A stretch of DNA of 47,230 nt from Burkholderiales bacterium (GTDB taxonomy: Bacteria; Pseudomonadota; Gammaproteobacteria; Burkholderiales; Casimicrobiaceae): contig JAICKU010000025.1 in NCBI GenBank assembly GCA_025927765.1, forward strand, positions 1 to 47,230. The letters are read 5' to 3'. Position numbers and translations under genes: made by a program. This document shows, piece after piece, positions 17,048 to 24,162 of this stretch; within the stretch, counting starts at the first letter, position 1; every line of letters begins with the position of its first letter. The notes under the pieces were generated by a model. That model was not told the origin of the DNA, searched no databases, and worked only from the letters and a program-made list of their open reading frames with translations.

Positions 17048-17664
17048 CGCCGCCGCTCCTGTCCAAGCTTTCCCCGGCGCGGCAGCGCGCGCTCGCCGTC
17101 GGCCTGCTGGTCGCGGTCGTGGTCATCGTGCTCGCGGTGGTCCTCGGGCCGATCGTGCTGCTGCATCGCCATTACGACGCCGCCATCGCGGACACCTCCG
17201 ACCGCCTGACGCGTTACGAGCGCATTGCCGCGCAGGCCCCCGAGCTTCGCGCGGCGCTGACCGGGATGCAGCAACGCGACGGACGCCGCTTCTTCCTGTC
17301 CAACACCGCCACGAATCTCGCGGGGGCCGAAATGCAGGAGCTGGTGAAGGCCGCCGTCGAGAGCAACGGCGGGCGCATCACGACCAGCCAGAACACGACG
17401 CCGCGCGAGGACGGCCGCTTCCGCGAGATCGGCGTCAACGTGCAGTTCTTCGCGACGACGCCCGCGCTGCAGAAGATCCTCTACGCGATCGAATCGCACG
17501 TGCCGTACCTGATCGTCGAGAACATCACCATCCGGCCGCTCAACGCGTTCCGCGGCTTTCGTCCCGCGCCGGGCCAGGAGCCGGAGCTCAACGTGCAGAT
17601 CGACGTCGGCGGCTGGGCCTACGCCGAGGCGACGAAGGCGCCGCCGGCGGCGAAATCGAGCTAG
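17044..17664 (+). CDS. gspM: Type II secretion protein GspM (PilO-like/GspMb)
   Basis: A 206-residue inner-membrane protein with one N-terminal helix (about 17-41), a short coiled-coil-like region and a periplasmic ferredoxin-like domain. The C-terminal part, VQFFATTPALQKILYAIES followed by PYLIVENITIRPLN, resembles PilO/GspMb proteins that pair with GspL/PilN. The ATG at 17044 overlaps the gspL stop (ATGA). The product probably dimerises with GspL in the assembly platform. It belongs to the GspMb branch rather than the classical GspM of enterobacteria, judged from the pattern alone. Confidence 0.87.
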   Translation: MTPPLLSKLSPARQRALAVGLLVAVVVIVLAVVLGPIVLLHRHYDAAIADTSDRLTRYERIAAQAPELRAALTGMQQRDGRRFFLSNTATNLAGAEMQELVKAAVESNGGRITTSQNTTPREDGRFREIGVNVQFFATTPALQKILYAIESHVPYLIVENITIRPLNAFRGFRPAPGQEPELNVQIDVGGWAYAEATKAPPAAKSS

Positions 17665-17673
17665 AGGGAAGCG

Positions 17674-18447
17674 ATGAACGACCGAAGCTTCATGCGCAAC
17701 GTGGTCGTTTGGGCCATTCCGTTCGCCGTCGTCGTCGTGGCACTCGGCTACGAAACGCACTGGGGTCAAGGCATCGCGCACGAGCAGCTGCCGAAGGCGA
17801 GCGCGCCCGCGCGCGTGCCGGTGGCGCTCCTGCCCGAATACGCGATCAACGGCGGCGTCGACGCGCGGCGCGAAACCGTCGAGCGCTCGCTCTTCAACCC
17901 CACGCGCCGGCCGGCGCCGCCCGCCGCCCCGGCGGCTGCGGCGAAGGGCGCCGCCCAGCACGGCCAGTACGCACTGACGGGCACCACGATGATGGGCAAG
18001 GAGGCGACTGCTTTCCTGCGCGAGATCAAGTCCGGCAAGTCGCATACGGTGCGCCAGGGCGAAACGCTGAATGGCGTGACGGTCGCCGAGATCGCGTCCG
18101 ACCACGTGACGCTGAAGCAGGATGGCGACGTCGAGGAACTGTCGCTGAAGATCGCGTCGGGACCGCGCTCCACCGTGCAGATCGCAGCGCCCACGCCCCC
18201 GGGCGGCGTGCCGCACGCCGGCGTGCAGCCGGTGCCGCACGCCGCGGGCGGCACCGGCCAGAATTCCGGCAATGCGCCGAACGCCACGCGACCGGTGGCG
18301 CCGCCGCCGAATGCAACGAATCCCGCGGCGGCTGCGCACAACCCCAACGGCAGCATCAGCGTGAGCGAACTGCTCGCGCAGCGCCGGCGCGCCGCGCGCG
18401 CGGCCGCGGAAGCGGCGGCAACCGGTCAACCGGCGGCGCGCCCCTGA
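17674..18447 (+). CDS. Type II secretion GspC/GspN-like protein (XpsN position)
   Basis: A 257-residue inner-membrane protein: one N-terminal helix (about residues 8-25), a periplasmic linker, a small beta domain (about 98-160, YALTGTTMMGKEATAFLREI then a GETLNGVTVAEI stretch) and a long Pro/Ala/Asn-rich tail. The beta domain looks like the homology region of GspC, which contacts the secretin. No PDZ domain is present. In the Xanthomonas xps cluster the gene between gspM and gspD is xpsN, so this is probably the same link between platform and secretin. The ATG follows a GAGGGAAGCG ribosome binding site. Confidence 0.75.
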   Translation: MNDRSFMRNVVVWAIPFAVVVVALGYETHWGQGIAHEQLPKASAPARVPVALLPEYAINGGVDARRETVERSLFNPTRRPAPPAAPAAAAKGAAQHGQYALTGTTMMGKEATAFLREIKSGKSHTVRQGETLNGVTVAEIASDHVTLKQDGDVEELSLKIASGPRSTVQIAAPTPPGGVPHAGVQPVPHAAGGTGQNSGNAPNATRPVAPPPNATNPAAAAHNPNGSISVSELLAQRRRAARAAAEAAATGQPAARP

Positions 18448-18523
18448 ATTGACGTATGCTCGCGGCGGCGCCGAACCGGCGAGCCGTTACAACGCCTTCC
18501 TACGCCATGACACTTCGAACTCC

Positions 18524-20791
18524 ATGACCCGACGCGTGAATCGAGCGCTCGCCGCGGCGCTGGCCGTCATCGTTGCCGGCTGCGCGCAGCAACCGATCCA
18601 GCAGGTGGCGCCGGTCGCCGAGCCGGCGCCGCCTCCCGCGGACGCCGGGACGACGCCGCCGGCCTCGGCACACCCCACGCCCGCCGCACGCCTCTATCTT
18701 GGCAACGGTCAGGTCGTCCGGGGTCAGGGCGAGCCGGCGCCCCCTGCGCCGCCGACTGCGCGAGGTGCCACGGGCGGCCCGGTCGTCCTGAATTTCGAAG
18801 GCGCCGACCTGCGCGAAGTCGTCCGCAACGTGCTGGGCGACATCCTGAACCAGTCGTACACGATCGATCCGAACGTGGGTGGCCAGGTCACGATCCGCAC
18901 CACCGCGGGCATTCCGCGCGAGGCGCTGCCCGCCACGCTCGAGACGCTGCTGCGGATGAACGGCGCGACGATGGTGCAGGACGGTCCGATCTGGAAGATC
19001 GTGCCGCAGACCGCGGCCGTGCGCGGCAACGTGACGCCGCAGCTCGGCACGACGACGCGCGCGCTCCCGTCGGGCTTCTCGGTGCAGATCGTGCCGCTCA
19101 AGTACGTCGGCGCGCCGGAGATGGTGAAGCTCCTCGAGCCGTTCGCGAAGGACGCACAGGCGATCCGCGCCGATCCCACGCGCAACCTGCTGATCCTGTC
19201 CGGCACCGAGACCGAGCTTCGCCACCTGATCGACACGGTCGAGATGTTCGACATCGACTGGATGGCGGGCATGTCGGCCGGCATCTTCACGCTGCAGAAC
19301 GCCGACGTGAAGACAGTCTCGCAGGAGATCGACAAGCTGATCGGCGACAAGGCGGCGGGACCGTTCGCCGGTGTGCTGCGTGTGATCCCGATCGAGCGGA
19401 TGAACGCGCTGCTCGTGATCTCGCCCAATGCCGAGTACGTCGAGCAGGCGAAGAAATGGATCGAGCGGCTCGACAGCGGCAGCGGCGAGGGCGTGCGCTT
19501 CTACGTGTACAACCTGCAGAACCAGCGGGCGGAGCACGTGGCGCCGCTGCTGCAACAGGCGTTCACCGGCCGCACCACGCAGACGACGACGCAGGGCCCG
19601 CCGACGCTCGCCCCGGGCACGCCCGCGGGCACGATCGTGTCGCCACCGTCGTTCACGCCGCAGCCGACGATCACGCCGAACACGCCGCAGGCCGCTGCCG
19701 TGCAATCGCCGTCGACCACCGCCGCAGCCGTCGGTGCTGCCGTCGGCACCGTTGCCGGCGCGCGCGCGATCGGCGCCGAAGGTGCGGGCGTGGTACGCAA
19801 CGTCCAGGTGGTGGCCGACAAGGACCAGAACACGATCCTGGTCGTCGCCACGCCTTCCGAGTACTCGATCATCGAGCAGGCGCTGAAGAAGCTCGACGTG
19901 CCGTCGCGGCAGGTGATGATCGAGGTGACGATCGCCGAGGTGAAGCTCACCGACCAGACGAACTTCGGCGTCGACTGGGTGTTCAAGGGCGGCGCGCCGT
20001 CGGGGCGTGGAGCGGGAGGCAACTTCAACATGCCGAACCAGACGCCGTTCAACCCGGGTGCGCCCCTCGCCGTCACCGTGCCGACGACGCCGGCCGGCGC
20101 CACGGCCACCGGGCTGGCGGTGGCCGCGCAGGGGTTCAGCTACATCATCAACAATGCCAACTTCCCCGGGGGCGTGCAGGCCGTCCTGAACCTTCTCAAC
20201 CAGTACGGAAACACCAAGGTCGTCGCGAATCCCCACATTGCCGCCCTCGACAACCAGAAGGCGACGATCAAGGCCGGCAACCGCATCCCGATCAGCCAGC
20301 AGACCATCGTCGGCACCACGACGAACGCCGTGACGACCACCTCGCAGTACATCGACACCGGTGTGCTGCTGCAGGTGACACCGCACATCAACGAAGGCGG
20401 CCTCGTCACGCTCGACGTGCAGGCCGAGGTGAGCAGCCCGGGCGCGGCACCGGCGGGCGAGGCGCCGCCGATCGACACGCGGTCAGTGCAGACGCTGCTG
20501 TCGGTGCCGTCGGGGCAAACGATGGTAATGGGCGGGCTGATCCAGGAGACGAAGGGCAACTCGAACAACGGCCTGCCGATCCTGAATCGCATCCCCATCC
20601 TCGGCGGCTTGTTCGGGAGCGAGACGCTGACGAACAACCGCAGCGAGCTGATCCTGTTCATCACGCCACGCACGGTGTCGGACAGCGCGGACATTGCGAA
20701 CGTGATCGACGATCTGCGGCGAAAGATGGAGCGACTCGACTCCGTTTTCCCGCCAAAGACGAATAAAGTGTCGGGAAATCCCGACAAATGA
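18524..20791 (+). CDS. gspD: Type II secretion secretin GspD
   Basis: The outer-membrane channel of the system. The 755-residue protein has a lipoprotein signal (lipobox VAGC, Cys near residue 24), a Pro/Ala-rich linker, an N0 domain beginning NFEGADLREVVRNVLGDILN, three N1-N3-type repeats (for example FSVQIVPLKYVGAPEMVKLL), and the secretin domain from about residue 450, with ARQ-type VPSRQVMIEVTIAEVKLT, NPHIAALDNQKATIKAGNRIP and VPSGQTMVMGGLIQE. A low-complexity Thr/Pro insert (about 375-430) lies in the N3 region. The ATG at 18524 was chosen for the signal peptide. The lipobox suggests self-piloting or pilotin-independent targeting. A TGTCGGG/CCCGACA hairpin (20769-20786) overlaps its end. 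Confidence 0.95.
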   Translation: MTRRVNRALAAALAVIVAGCAQQPIQQVAPVAEPAPPPADAGTTPPASAHPTPAARLYLGNGQVVRGQGEPAPPAPPTARGATGGPVVLNFEGADLREVVRNVLGDILNQSYTIDPNVGGQVTIRTTAGIPREALPATLETLLRMNGATMVQDGPIWKIVPQTAAVRGNVTPQLGTTTRALPSGFSVQIVPLKYVGAPEMVKLLEPFAKDAQAIRADPTRNLLILSGTETELRHLIDTVEMFDIDWMAGMSAGIFTLQNADVKTVSQEIDKLIGDKAAGPFAGVLRVIPIERMNALLVISPNAEYVEQAKKWIERLDSGSGEGVRFYVYNLQNQRAEHVAPLLQQAFTGRTTQTTTQGPPTLAPGTPAGTIVSPPSFTPQPTITPNTPQAAAVQSPSTTAAAVGAAVGTVAGARAIGAEGAGVVRNVQVVADKDQNTILVVATPSEYSIIEQALKKLDVPSRQVMIEVTIAEVKLTDQTNFGVDWVFKGGAPSGRGAGGNFNMPNQTPFNPGAPLAVTVPTTPAGATATGLAVAAQGFSYIINNANFPGGVQAVLNLLNQYGNTKVVANPHIAALDNQKATIKAGNRIPISQQTIVGTTTNAVTTTSQYIDTGVLLQVTPHINEGGLVTLDVQAEVSSPGAAPAGEAPPIDTRSVQTLLSVPSGQTMVMGGLIQETKGNSNNGLPILNRIPILGGLFGSETLTNNRSELILFITPRTVSDSADIANVIDDLRRKMERLDSVFPPKTNKVSGNPDK

Positions 20792-20803
20792 TCGATTTCG
20801 TCG

Positions 20804-20821
20804 TGTTGCGCGTTCGCAACA
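20804..20821. promoter_or_regulatory. Hairpin downstream of gspD
   Basis: TGTTGCG (20804-20810) and CGCAACA (20815-20821) make a perfect 7-bp stem with a CGTT loop, shortly after another hairpin at the very end of gspD (20769-20786). Neither has a T-run. They may protect the 3' end of the long gsp transcript or slow read-through. Confidence 0.4.
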
Positions 20822-20856
20822 AGCGGCGCGCGCGCCGGCACGACACTTGTGCGAGA

Positions 20857-20885
20857 TTGACGATGAATGACCGAATAGCTACGCT
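20857..20885 (+). promoter_or_regulatory. Possible sigma-70 promoter for the lipoprotein gene
   Basis: TTGACG (20857-20862) is separated by 17 bases from TACGCT (20880-20885). The -35 box is good and the -10 box weak (3 of 6). It lies about 110 bases before the proposed TTG start at 20995. The stretch 20792-20994 has no convincing gene; it holds this site, hairpins and a tandem 10-mer. Confidence 0.3.
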
Positions 20886-20972
20886 TTATTCAGCTTTCGC
20901 CAACCGGCTCCCCCGACGTTCGTTGGCGTTTTCATGGTCGGGCACAGAGTGGGGCGCGAACCGAAAGTCGAA

Positions 20973-20992
20973 GTTTTGCGACGTTTTGCGAC
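20973..20992. repeat. Tandem duplication of a 10-mer
   Basis: GTTTTGCGAC occurs twice head to tail, with no mismatch, directly before the proposed start codon of the lipoprotein. A GGTCG-AAA-CGACC hairpin (20997-21009) follows and covers the first codons. The arrangement could influence translation, but this is only an inference. Confidence 0.6.
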
Positions 20993-20994
20993 AG

Positions 20995-21420
20995 TTGGTC
21001 GAAACGACCGTCGCCAAACGACGACAGTTAGTACTGGCAAGTCTGGGGGCCGTGCTGCTTTCGGCGTGTGCGAGCATGGGCGGCTTGTCCGCCGATACGC
21101 CCGTGGATGCGAAGCGCGACGCGGTCGCCCGGCGCGCCGAGGGGCGGTGGCAGCGACTGATCGCGGGGGACGTGGCCGGGGCATACGAGTACATGAGCCC
21201 GGCGTCGCGCGCCACGATGCCGCTCGATCTCTACAAGGCGAAGCACAAAGTGGGAATGTATCGGGCGGTGAAGGTCGACAACGTGAGCTGCGAAGGCGAT
21301 GCCTGCACGGTGAAGCTGACCCTCACCTACGACCACAAGCGGATGAAAGGCATCACCACGCCGCTGACCGAGAAATGGATCATTAGTCAGGGTCAGGCAT
21401 GGTTCGTGGATAGGAGCTAG
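20995..21420 (+). CDS. Small predicted lipoprotein of unknown function
   Basis: About 141 residues. The product begins with a basic N-region and a hydrophobic stretch ending in a clear lipobox (VLASLGAVLLSAC), so it is probably exported and lipid-anchored. The mature part contains ARRAEGRWQRLIAGDVAGAYEYMSP and VSCEGDACTVKLTLTY, suggesting a small NTF2-like or beta-sheet domain, but I do not recognise a named family. The frame is open back to an ATG at 20788 that overlaps the gspD stop, and there is an ATG at 20863. Those would leave the lipobox at residue 94 or 69, so a TTG at 20995 is preferred, though it lacks a Shine-Dalgarno site. It is the first gene after gspD and could be linked to secretion only by position. 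Confidence 0.7.
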   Translation: MVETTVAKRRQLVLASLGAVLLSACASMGGLSADTPVDAKRDAVARRAEGRWQRLIAGDVAGAYEYMSPASRATMPLDLYKAKHKVGMYRAVKVDNVSCEGDACTVKLTLTYDHKRMKGITTPLTEKWIISQGQAWFVDRS

Positions 21421-21473
21421 GCCAATTCGTTGCAAAAAGCCTACAGAACGCGATGGAGGAAGTGCCCATTTGT

Positions 21474-21502
21474 TTGTAATGAAACACCGACTGTAATAAG
21501 AT
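21474..21502 (+). promoter_or_regulatory. Predicted sigma-70 promoter for the secreted 496-residue protein
   Basis: TTGTAA (21474-21479), a 17-base spacer and TAAGAT (21497-21502) form a reasonable promoter in an AT-rich patch that stands out from the GC-rich surroundings. Transcription would start near 21509, giving a leader of about 58 bases. An overlapping TTGTTT/TAATAA pair is an alternative. Confidence 0.5.
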
Positions 21503-21522
21503 TCGATCGCTGTTGTTTCCAA

Positions 21523-21536
21523 TAAGTGATCACTTA
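21523..21536. promoter_or_regulatory. 14-bp perfect palindrome (candidate operator)
   Basis: TAAGTGATCACTTA is perfectly self-complementary. It lies about 15-28 bases after the predicted transcription start and 30 bases before the ATG. It could be a repressor site or a hairpin-forming element in the leader; no regulator is encoded next to it. Confidence 0.5.
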
Positions 21537-21566
21537 AACGGCAACTCTACGGAGTCATCACCAACC

Positions 21567-23057
21567 ATGAATATCTTCAAGAAGAAGTCGTTGTGCGCAG
21601 CCCTCGCGGGTGCCGGCGCGCTGGGTCTCGCCGGTGCTGCTGACGCGGTGAACCTGAACCCGGATGGGTTGGGCCAGGTCCTGATCTACCCGTACTACAC
21701 GACCCGCAGCGACACGAACGGCAACGCGTACAACTCGCTGCTGTCGGTCGTCAACTCGACGGCGTCGGTCAAGGCGGTCAAGGTCCGGTTCCTCGAAGGC
21801 AAGAACAGCACCGAAGTTCTCGACTTCAACTTGTTCCTGTCGCCGAAGGACGTCTGGACGGCCGCGATCGTCCCGATGGGCGGCGGTGCAGGCATCGCGA
21901 CGACCGACACGTCGTGCACGATCCCCGCGATCCCGTCCACGGGCAAGGGCTTCGTGAACTTCGCGTACTCGGGCGACGGCGCGGGCAACAGCCTCGACCG
22001 CACGACCGAAGGCTACGTCGAAATCATCGAGATGGCCTCGTTCGCCGACACCTCGAAGACGGCCGGCAACGTCACGCACGTCAACGGCGTGCCTCCGGGC
22101 TGTGCGAAGCAAACCGACGCGCTCGCGCTGTCGGAAGCGCTCGCCCCGGGGCTTGCCGACACCGAAGGCCGTTCGGGCATCTTCGGCGGCATGACGCTCG
22201 TCAACGTGAACGCGGGCTCGGACTACACCGAAGACGCGGTCGCGCTCGACAACTACTCGGATACGTCGCTGTACTCGAGCGCCGGTTCGATTCTCCCGAA
22301 CCTCACGCAAGCCAGCCCGCCGATCAGCGTCACGTTCGCGTTCGACGCCGCGTCGGGTCAGAACTTCGTGTACACGTCGGCGTGGAATTCGGGCACGGCC
22401 GATCCGGTCAGCGCGGTGCTGATGCACGATCACATCATGAACGAGTTCGTGCTCGACACGGCCACGGATTCGGGCACCGACTGGGTCGTCACGATGCCGA
22501 CGAAGCGCTTCTACGTCGGCCTTGGCACGGGTTCGCCGGCCACGCTGTTCCAGCGCAACTTCAACAAGACCGACGGCGCATGCGACGACGTGAGCCTTGC
22601 GATCTACGATCGCGAAGAGCGCACCACGTCCACGCCGATCGACTTCTCGCCGCCTCCGCCCACGCAAACCAACGCGCTGTGCTGGGAAGCGAACGTCGTC
22701 ACGTTCAACGATTCGAACGTGCTCGGCTCGGCGAACGTCGCGAACATCCCGACGACCTTCGAGAACGGCTGGCTCGACATCGGCTTCGCGAATACGGCGC
22801 CGGTGCACACCCTCGGCAGCGCGGATACGCTCGTCACCGACGTGTTCGCGAACTTCGCCGAAGGCCCGGCCACGTACGTCGGTCTGCCGGTGGTGGGCTT
22901 CGCGGTGCAGTCGTTCACGAACGGCGCCATCAACGTGAACGGCGTGAGCACGCTGTCGAATTACGGCGGCAACTTCGCGCAGAAGGGCACGCGTCTCATC
23001 CAGGCCTCCACGCCGGCCACGGCGGGCGCGACCGTCAAGTCGATGCGCGCGCGCTAA
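21567..23057 (+). CDS. Secreted protein of unknown function, 496 residues
   Basis: The protein begins with a classical Sec signal peptide (MNIFKKKSLCAALAGAGALG, cleavage probably after GAADA near residue 26). The mature chain is rich in Asn, Ser, Thr, Asp and Gly, poor in Arg and Lys, and has few Cys; it looks like an acidic, beta-rich surface or extracellular protein. The mature start, VNLNPDGLGQVLIYPYYT, resembles a group of uncharacterised proteobacterial secreted proteins, from memory. It has its own promoter and a strong terminator, so it may be highly expressed. It lies just after the type II secretion operon and could be one of its substrates or a surface-layer-like protein; that is an inference. 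No enzymatic motif is seen. Confidence 0.85.
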   Translation: MNIFKKKSLCAALAGAGALGLAGAADAVNLNPDGLGQVLIYPYYTTRSDTNGNAYNSLLSVVNSTASVKAVKVRFLEGKNSTEVLDFNLFLSPKDVWTAAIVPMGGGAGIATTDTSCTIPAIPSTGKGFVNFAYSGDGAGNSLDRTTEGYVEIIEMASFADTSKTAGNVTHVNGVPPGCAKQTDALALSEALAPGLADTEGRSGIFGGMTLVNVNAGSDYTEDAVALDNYSDTSLYSSAGSILPNLTQASPPISVTFAFDAASGQNFVYTSAWNSGTADPVSAVLMHDHIMNEFVLDTATDSGTDWVVTMPTKRFYVGLGTGSPATLFQRNFNKTDGACDDVSLAIYDREERTTSTPIDFSPPPPTQTNALCWEANVVTFNDSNVLGSANVANIPTTFENGWLDIGFANTAPVHTLGSADTLVTDVFANFAEGPATYVGLPVVGFAVQSFTNGAINVNGVSTLSNYGGNFAQKGTRLIQASTPATAGATVKSMRAR

Positions 23058-23110
23058 GCTTCCTTACGACGGCTTCATGTCGTAATGACGCAGTTGGGCA
23101 GTAGATGACG

Positions 23111-23154
23111 AAAGCGGGACTCGTGAACAGCGAGTCCCGCTTTCTCTTTTCTTT
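23111..23154 (+). terminator. Strong intrinsic terminator after the 496-residue secreted protein
   Basis: A perfect 13-bp stem (AAAGCGGGACTCG at 23111-23123 with CGAGTCCCGCTTT at 23131-23143) around a 7-base loop is followed by a T-rich tract, TTTCTCTTTTCTTT. It is the clearest terminator in the window and separates this unit from the next gene. Confidence 0.9.
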
Positions 23155-23179
23155 CCGCGATTCTTTTTTTTCGCGGAAA
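23152..23179. other. Second hairpin with T-rich loop
   Basis: TTTCCGCGA (23152-23160) and TCGCGGAAA (23171-23179) form a perfect 9-bp stem whose 10-base loop is nearly all T. It starts in the T-tract of the preceding terminator. It may act as a back-up stop, possibly for transcripts from the other strand. Confidence 0.5.
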
Positions 23180-23260
23180 CTCCATGATCGAAGTCGCTCG
23201 AGGTGCGGTTCGTCGCCGCACGGCGCCATTCGGTCGGAAGCTATGCCATCGTCATAAGAA

Positions 23261-23276
23261 TGGCGCGATCCTTGCT
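23261..23276 (+). promoter_or_regulatory. Candidate sigma-54 (-24/-12) promoter
   Basis: TGGCGCGATCCTTGCT matches the consensus TGGCAC-N5-TTGCW at all positions but one, with the required GG-N10-GC spacing. It lies about 48 bases before the ATG at 23325, leaving room for a short leader with a GAGGTAA ribosome binding site. No enhancer-binding protein is encoded in the window, and no upstream activator site was recognised. Confidence 0.45.
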
Positions 23277-23324
23277 GAGCCTGTCGCGATTTCCGGCAGC
23301 TCAACCGTTTCTTCGAGGTAAACG

Positions 23325-24029
23325 ATGATCACAACCCGTAACGCCCTCCGCGTGCTCGCCGCCGCGGTCGCATCGGCCGGCTTCGCTGCCGTGTCGACTC
23401 CCACGCTCGCCGATACGCTCACCTGCACGAGTGCATCGTTCCGCGCGAATGCCGACGCCAGCGGCAACATCCAGGTCACCTGCACCGTCCCAAGCTCGGG
23501 CGGCGACAGCGGTGGAGGTACCACGAATCCGCCGCCGATCGATACGGGAGGCGGCACGCCCCCTCCGCCCAGTGACGGGTGGGCTGGAACATGCCCCGGC
23601 TATTCGAAGACGATCGTCTACGACTTGCCGTGGAACGCGCAGTCGAAGATCACGACCAAGGGCTTCGCCAACGGCACGATGCTCGTCGCGCGCTTCACCA
23701 CGCCGAACACCAGCGTGCAAAGCGGGTCCGCGACCATTGCCTCGGCCGAATGGTTGCCGCCGCGCGTAACGCGCAGCGCGTCCATTTCGACGTCGCCTTG
23801 CGATCTCGGCGGTACGGGAACGGGCGCGGTGTCGGGCGGCTGGACGCAAACGCCGGGTTGGACGTATCAGATCCTGGGCACGGCGTCGCGGCTCAGCGGT
23901 CGCGTGGTGCTGCAGCCGAATACCACGTACTACGTCAACATCGTCAACCGCGATTCGGCGGGCCAGTCGACTTGCACCACGTCGACGTGCGAGATGATCG
24001 TCCAGCTCACCGTGCCGACCGGCCTGTAA
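23325..24029 (+). CDS. Secreted protein with Gly/Pro-rich linker, unknown function
   Basis: A 234-residue exported protein. A signal peptide (about residues 1-29, ending PTLADT) is followed by a short Cys-containing segment (LTCTSASFRANADASGNIQV, ending in TCTV), a low-complexity linker of Gly, Ser, Thr and Pro (about 56-84) and a C-terminal domain of about 150 residues. That domain contains four Cys (in WAGTCPG, SPCDLGG and STCTTSTCEM) and motifs such as ARFTTPN and NTTYYVNIVNRDS that suggest a beta-sandwich. I do not recognise a family. Two domains joined by a flexible linker resemble proteins secreted by type II systems. The unit ends in a strong hairpin. Confidence 0.85.
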   Translation: MITTRNALRVLAAAVASAGFAAVSTPTLADTLTCTSASFRANADASGNIQVTCTVPSSGGDSGGGTTNPPPIDTGGGTPPPPSDGWAGTCPGYSKTIVYDLPWNAQSKITTKGFANGTMLVARFTTPNTSVQSGSATIASAEWLPPRVTRSASISTSPCDLGGTGTGAVSGGWTQTPGWTYQILGTASRLSGRVVLQPNTTYYVNIVNRDSAGQSTCTTSTCEMIVQLTVPTGL

Positions 24030-24048
24030 CGGTCGCATCGGTGTGAAG

Positions 24049-24072
24049 CGATGGCCCCATGCGGGGCCATCG
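24049..24072 (+). terminator. Hairpin terminator after the 234-residue secreted protein
   Basis: CGATGGCCCC (24049-24058) pairs perfectly with GGGGCCATCG (24063-24072) around an ATGC loop. The following TCGTTTCT is only weakly T-rich, so termination may be partial. Confidence 0.65.
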
Positions 24073-24130
24073 TCGTTTCTGGCCTGCGGAACGCGTCAAG
24101 CGCACGCCGCAGGCGAGCGACGCGGCGGGG

Positions 24131-24136
24131 CATAAT
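24131..24136 (+). promoter_or_regulatory. -10-like element before the PPIase gene
   Basis: CATAAT lies 27 bases before the ATG at 24163 in an AT-rich patch, like a -10 box, but no convincing -35 box is visible at the right spacing. Confidence 0.3.
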
Positions 24137-24162
24137 TTCGGGTTTTCCGCCGAAGATCCTTT

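Noticed and set aside
20788-20994. N-terminal extension of the lipoprotein from the ATG overlapping the gspD stop
   Set aside because: It would place a clear lipoprotein signal in the middle of the protein, and the region has hairpins and a tandem repeat rather than protein-like codon use.
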